64,000 bases of DNA, taken from JBLNDJ01 sp050261515 (GTDB lineage Bacteria; Acidobacteriota; Terriglobia; Bryobacterales; Bryobacteraceae). Position numbers and translations under genes: made by a program. The stretch is taken from positions 1 to 64,000 of the forward strand of contig JBLNDJ010000025.1 in assembly GCA_050261515.1 (NCBI GenBank). The letters are read 5' to 3'. This document shows positions 60,771 to 64,000 of this stretch, piece after piece (position 1 is the first letter of the stretch; each line of letters begins with the position of its first letter). The notes below the pieces were generated by a model, which was given only the letters and a program-made list of their open reading frames with translations, was not told the DNA's origin and searched no databases.

Positions 60771-61922
60771 ATGACAGCCCAGGAGACAACTGCACACGAC
60801 CTTGTCGGATTCGATGATCTGAGGCTGCTTGCCAGCGCGAGTAGTCCGTGCATCACGATTGTGCTCCCCTTACCCAACCCGCTCGAAATCCCCGTTCGGC
60901 TGAAGAAGGCCATACGGAGTGTGACTGGGAAACTGGATGTCGTAAAGCCGCAATCGTCCGACACCCTGCTTGAGCCTGTACGCGAACTGGCGCACTCGAC
61001 GTCAACCCGGGGCGTGTGGGCCAATGGCTTGATTGTGTTCCGGTCGCCTGAGGTATTCCGCTATTTCTTCCTGCACCAGCCGGTGCCGGAGATGCATGCG
61101 GTCGAAGAGTGGTTTCAGATCAGGCCGCTGCTTCCCGCCTTGGCTCGAGAACAACGGTTTCATCTTCTCGGCTTGAGCCGCCGTGATGTCCGCCTGTTCC
61201 ACTGCACACAGCACAGAATTGAACCGGCGAGCATTCGCCAGGTCGTGTCGCAGAACTTCCGTGTATGGCTGGCCACACGCCAGCCGGACCATGTGCTCCA
61301 AAACCGTGCCGCGGCCGGACCTTCGGTCGGATCCATGAAAGCTGTCAGCTTCGGAACGAATACCGATCGCGAGCGCGAAGACGAGTACCTGGCCCACTTC
61401 TTCAAAGAGATAGATAACGGCGTCAACGCCCTCCTGCGCGACGACGCCGCGCCGCTACTTCTGGCGGGAACCGAAGATGAAACTGCGATCTACCGTCGGG
61501 TAAGCACACACCCGCGACTGCTTGATGAGTATGTGCACGGTTCACCGGATGGTTTGAGCGAACGCGAGTTGCACCGGCGGGCGATGGACATAGTCATGGG
61601 GCTGTGCTCGCTGCCGCTCCAAAGCGCGATTGCCGAGTTTGAGAAACAGCGAGACAAAGGCCGAGTCTCATTCGACGCACAGAGTGTGATCAAGTCGGCG
61701 TGGGAGGGCGGCGTCGCCCATCTGTTCTTGTCGCAGAGGGCAGAGTTTATCGGCCGATGGAATGAAGAAACATATCAAGTCGAAAGCGGCAGTCCCGGCG
61801 AGGACCTGCTGAATGCGGCGGCGTTGCAGACGGTGTTGCACGGCGGGCAGGCGTTCGGGCTGGAAGCGGACGATATGCCGGAAAAGCACGAGGTCGCGGC
61901 GGTTCTGCGGTTTCGAGCCTGA
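60771..61922 (+). CDS. baeRF-type (eRF1-like) protein
   Basis: A 383-residue protein similar to the bacterial archaeo-eukaryotic release factor families (baeRF3/baeRF7). It has SSPCITIVLPLPNPLEIPVR at the N-terminus, a middle domain with RFHLLGLSRRDVRLFHC, and a C-terminal eRF1-like fold (RRAMDIVMGLCSLPL; SFDAQSVIKSAWEGGVAHLF). Members have been proposed to act in ribosome hibernation or rescue, based on domain analysis only. It closes the stress island. The ATG lies in a spacer of 167 bases after the hsp20/hdeD stub. Confidence 0.8.
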   Translation: MTAQETTAHDLVGFDDLRLLASASSPCITIVLPLPNPLEIPVRLKKAIRSVTGKLDVVKPQSSDTLLEPVRELAHSTSTRGVWANGLIVFRSPEVFRYFFLHQPVPEMHAVEEWFQIRPLLPALAREQRFHLLGLSRRDVRLFHCTQHRIEPASIRQVVSQNFRVWLATRQPDHVLQNRAAAGPSVGSMKAVSFGTNTDREREDEYLAHFFKEIDNGVNALLRDDAAPLLLAGTEDETAIYRRVSTHPRLLDEYVHGSPDGLSERELHRRAMDIVMGLCSLPLQSAIAEFEKQRDKGRVSFDAQSVIKSAWEGGVAHLFLSQRAEFIGRWNEETYQVESGSPGEDLLNAAALQTVLHGGQAFGLEADDMPEKHEVAAVLRFRA

Positions 61923-61988
61923 AGGCGACGGCCGCTCTGCCCAGATCCACAGATTCTATCGTCTAGGTGGTCAGATCAACGATCCCCC

Positions 61989-62216
61989 GGCACCTACACC
62001 TTGATCCTCGCCTGCCGCAGGAGCGACCACCTGCGTATCGGCGCGCTCGGAGAAATGCCGCTTCAGCCGGGGTTCTATGTGTACGTCGGGAGCGCCTTCG
62101 GCCCCGGCGGTCTGCGTGCTCGGATCGGGCGTGGCGGATCGCGGCGATGAGTACGGCAACAGCGATTCCCCGGCTTCGGCTGCTCGAACTGCGCCTGCAA
62201 GACCCACCTGTTCTAG
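61989..62216 (+). pseudogene. Broken DUF123 (GIY-YIG-like) nuclease gene
   Basis: One frame encodes GTYTLILACRRSDHLRIGAL and later FYVYVGSAFGPGGLRARIGR, the N-terminal half of DUF123 proteins, then a stop (62148-62150). In the same frame after the stop comes GFGCSNCACKTHLF, which is the end of these proteins (G-F-G-x-S-D-C-x-C-x-x-H-L-F). The middle 50 or so residues are lost and no start codon remains. It is a relic. Confidence 0.82.
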
Positions 62217-62284
62217 CTTCATGACCTGCCCTTCAGCGGCGCTGGCGCGGGTCCTCCGCGCATCGGACATTATGCCCAAAATGT

Positions 62285-64000
62285 CTATTCATGACGCAGT
62301 GCATCCAGCGGATTCAGCTTCATTGCGCGGCTTGCGGGCAGGTAGGAGGCAGTGAGAGCGGTCCCGGCCAGCAGGACCGCAACGGCCACGAGCGTCACCG
62401 GATCGGTCGCGCTGACGCCATACAGTTGCGAAGATAGCACGCGTGTTATCGCGATCGCGGCTGCGGCGCCGATGCCAAGACCCGCGAGCGTGAGACTGCA
62501 GGCGTCGGCCATCACCGAACGGAGCACATCGCGGTTACGGGCGCCGAGCGCAATGCGAATTCCGATCTCCCGCCTGCGGCGCACAACCGCGTACGACATG
62601 ACGCCGTACACGCCGACGATCGAGAGTGCGAGCGCTATTGCGGCGAAGATGCCGAGCAGCACCGCACTGAAGCGCGTTCGCGTGGTACACACGGCAATGC
62701 GTTGTTCCATCGTCATCACGTCATGAATCGGCACCCTGCTGTCCAGAGCCAGCACCTCGCGGCGGATCGCAGGCACGATCAAAGCCGGCGCCGCGGCGGT
62801 TCTCAGGATCAGGTAGCCGCAGTATTGATACTGCCGGTAGTACATGTAGACGTCGGGGCTGACGGCTTCATCGATCTTGCCGTACTTCACGTCCCCGACG
62901 ACGCCGACGACTTCGACGGGCGGGTGCTTCTGTTCCCACACGCCGAGCGACATACGCTTGCCAATCGGATCTTCTCCCGGCCAGAAGCGCTTGGCCGCAG
63001 TCTGGTTGATGACCGCGACAGGCGGCGCGTTCGCGCCATCTCGATCCGTGAGAAGCCGGCCCTTCCGAAGCGGCACGCCGAGAGTGCGGAACAGTTCCGC
63101 ACTCGCTGCGTGAACGGCAACCTGGTGCGTCTGGACGCCCCGCGCCGCCGAGGGCTCGACGGTACGCATCTCGCTATTGTCTACAGGGTCCATCAGCGGC
63201 GTCACCGAAGCCAAAGCGGCCGATTGAACTCCGGGGAGAGCCGATACCCGCGCGAGCAACTGCCCATAGAATGCGGTCCGCGCTGTCTGGCTGAGATCCA
63301 TCGGCAGTTCAATGTTCAGCGTCAGCAGGTGATCGGGTTCGAAGCCCAGGTGCTGCCAACGCAGGTTGACAAAACTACGGATCATAAGGCCGGCGCCGAG
63401 CAGGAGCATGAACGCCACTGCGATCTCACCGGTGACCAGCAGCGTTCGCGCGCTGAGCCGCCACATCCTCCGAAAACCTTGTACGCAACCGGAGGCGCTG
63501 TGTCTCAGCGACTGGCTCAAATCCAGGCGCGAAGCCCGGAAGGCGGGTAGAAGGCCAAACAGGATACCGGTCGCGACCGAGATCGCAACGTTGAAACCGA
63601 GCACGCTCAGGTCCAGCCGGATCGGGTTGAAACCAGGGACCTCGATCTGCCTGGATCCGAACACCAGCGGGTTGCCGGGCTTGAAGGCGGAGACTGTATC
63701 GATTCCCCATAGCGCCAGCAGTAGTCCAACCAATCCTCCCAGGCAGGCAAGCATCAGGCTTTCGGTGAGCAGTTGCCGGCCGAGGCGGCCGCGCCCGGCG
63801 CCGAGCGCCAGGCGGATTGCGATTTCGCTCTCCCGCGCTGCGGCCCTGGCGAGCAGCAGGTTAGCGATGTTGGCGCAGGCAATCAGCAGAACGAATCCCA
63901 CCGCCGCCAGGAGAATCAACAGCGAGGTCCGCAGCGTCGGATCTATATTCGCTTCGTTTAACCGGGTAATCCGTACTCCCCAGTCCGGGATTGCAGAGCT
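62285..64000 (-). CDS. MacB-like ABC permease of the ADOP type, 5' part beyond window
   Basis: The frame is open up to the right edge, so at least 571 C-terminal residues are seen. It contains the first FtsX membrane set (LLAAVGFVLLIACANIANLL; RLALGAGRGRLGRQLLTESL), a MacB periplasmic core, and the second FtsX domain, ending MKLNPLDALRHE. The end is the same type as in the permease at 40615-43245 (RVDPMRTLRHE). The first TTG in frame (63919) is internal; the true start lies outside. It has no ATPase partner in the window. Confidence 0.92.
   Translation of the reverse strand, partial: SSAIPDWGVRITRLNEANIDPTLRTSLLILLAAVGFVLLIACANIANLLLARAAARESEIAIRLALGAGRGRLGRQLLTESLMLACLGGLVGLLLALWGIDTVSAFKPGNPLVFGSRQIEVPGFNPIRLDLSVLGFNVAISVATGILFGLLPAFRASRLDLSQSLRHSASGCVQGFRRMWRLSARTLLVTGEIAVAFMLLLGAGLMIRSFVNLRWQHLGFEPDHLLTLNIELPMDLSQTARTAFYGQLLARVSALPGVQSAALASVTPLMDPVDNSEMRTVEPSAARGVQTHQVAVHAASAELFRTLGVPLRKGRLLTDRDGANAPPVAVINQTAAKRFWPGEDPIGKRMSLGVWEQKHPPVEVVGVVGDVKYGKIDEAVSPDVYMYYRQYQYCGYLILRTAAAPALIVPAIRREVLALDSRVPIHDVMTMEQRIAVCTTRTRFSAVLLGIFAAIALALSIVGVYGVMSYAVVRRRREIGIRIALGARNRDVLRSVMADACSLTLAGLGIGAAAAIAITRVLSSQLYGVSATDPVTLVAVAVLLAGTALTASYLPASRAMKLNPLDALRHE

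Noticed and set aside
49917..61922. Calling the island a true transmissible locus of stress tolerance (LHR)
   Set aside because: Several defining genes of those loci (yfdX, kefB-type antiporter, M48 peptidase, degP) are not seen, so I describe only similarity.
1..64000. CRISPR array or cas genes
   Set aside because: No series of regularly spaced identical repeats and no cas-like protein was found.

Overview
The window is GC-rich bacterial chromosome. It suggests a member of the Acidobacteriota, most likely the Solibacter/Bryobacter group. The reasons are two very large MacB-like permeases of the acidobacterial duplicated orphan permease type (one with its PadR regulator), a secreted VWA protein of the acidobacterial VWFA-related type, several secreted beta-barrel proteins, and dense four-base start/stop overlaps. 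This assignment is inference from gene content; no rRNA gene is present.

Positions 1-11,344 hold the 3' end of a group II intron, a secreted M16 protease pair, a LolA-like protein, a small beta-barrel protein, a LytS/LytTR two-component pair whose kinase tail is built from an interspersed palindrome, and smc with an odd Asn-Gly-rich insert. Positions 11,345-22,300 hold a DUF5343 protein, an RsbRD-like protein, an aldo/keto reductase, a 3-hydroxyisobutyrate dehydrogenase-like enzyme, an aminotransferase, a lipoprotein cyclophilin, a TPR protein, a small BON protein and the operon phoH-ybeY-corC-like-era. Positions 22,300-40,210 hold a TPR-like secreted protein with an MFS transporter and an unusual glycosyltransferase/GNAT fusion, DUF465 and DUF4126 proteins, an OmpA-type barrel, VWA and BNR-repeat secreted proteins, an aminotransferase, a thiolase with an OB-only DUF35 partner, an ECF sigma/anti-sigma pair, an acetyl xylan esterase-like protein, an acetyl-CoA hydrolase/transferase and a small unknown protein. 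tRNA-Pro(CGG) follows.

The accessory part starts after the tRNA. First come an ADOP permease and its PadR regulator, then a prophage remnant at about 43,922-49,710 (ParB-methyltransferase, terminase, gpW-like, decoration and capsid genes). The prophage carries at least two large deletions: portal and protease are fused stubs, and the capsid gene is cut short.

Directly after the broken capsid lies a stress and protein-quality-control island at about 49,917-61,922. It contains DUF2267, a LigD polymerase with a fragment of a lost ligase domain, a double-BON protein, Hsp20, HdeD, then a translationally coupled set clpB-cbpM-rhomboid-SDH serine protease, a thioredoxin-reductase-like flavoprotein without the CxxC, and a baeRF protein. 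Decayed pieces (LigD phosphoesterase, an hsp20/hdeD fusion stub, a DUF123 nuclease) sit between the intact genes. The layout recalls the transmissible heat-resistance loci of Proteobacteria, but the CbpM/rhomboid/SDH part looks different. This is the best candidate for an undescribed system in the window. The window ends inside a second ADOP permease.
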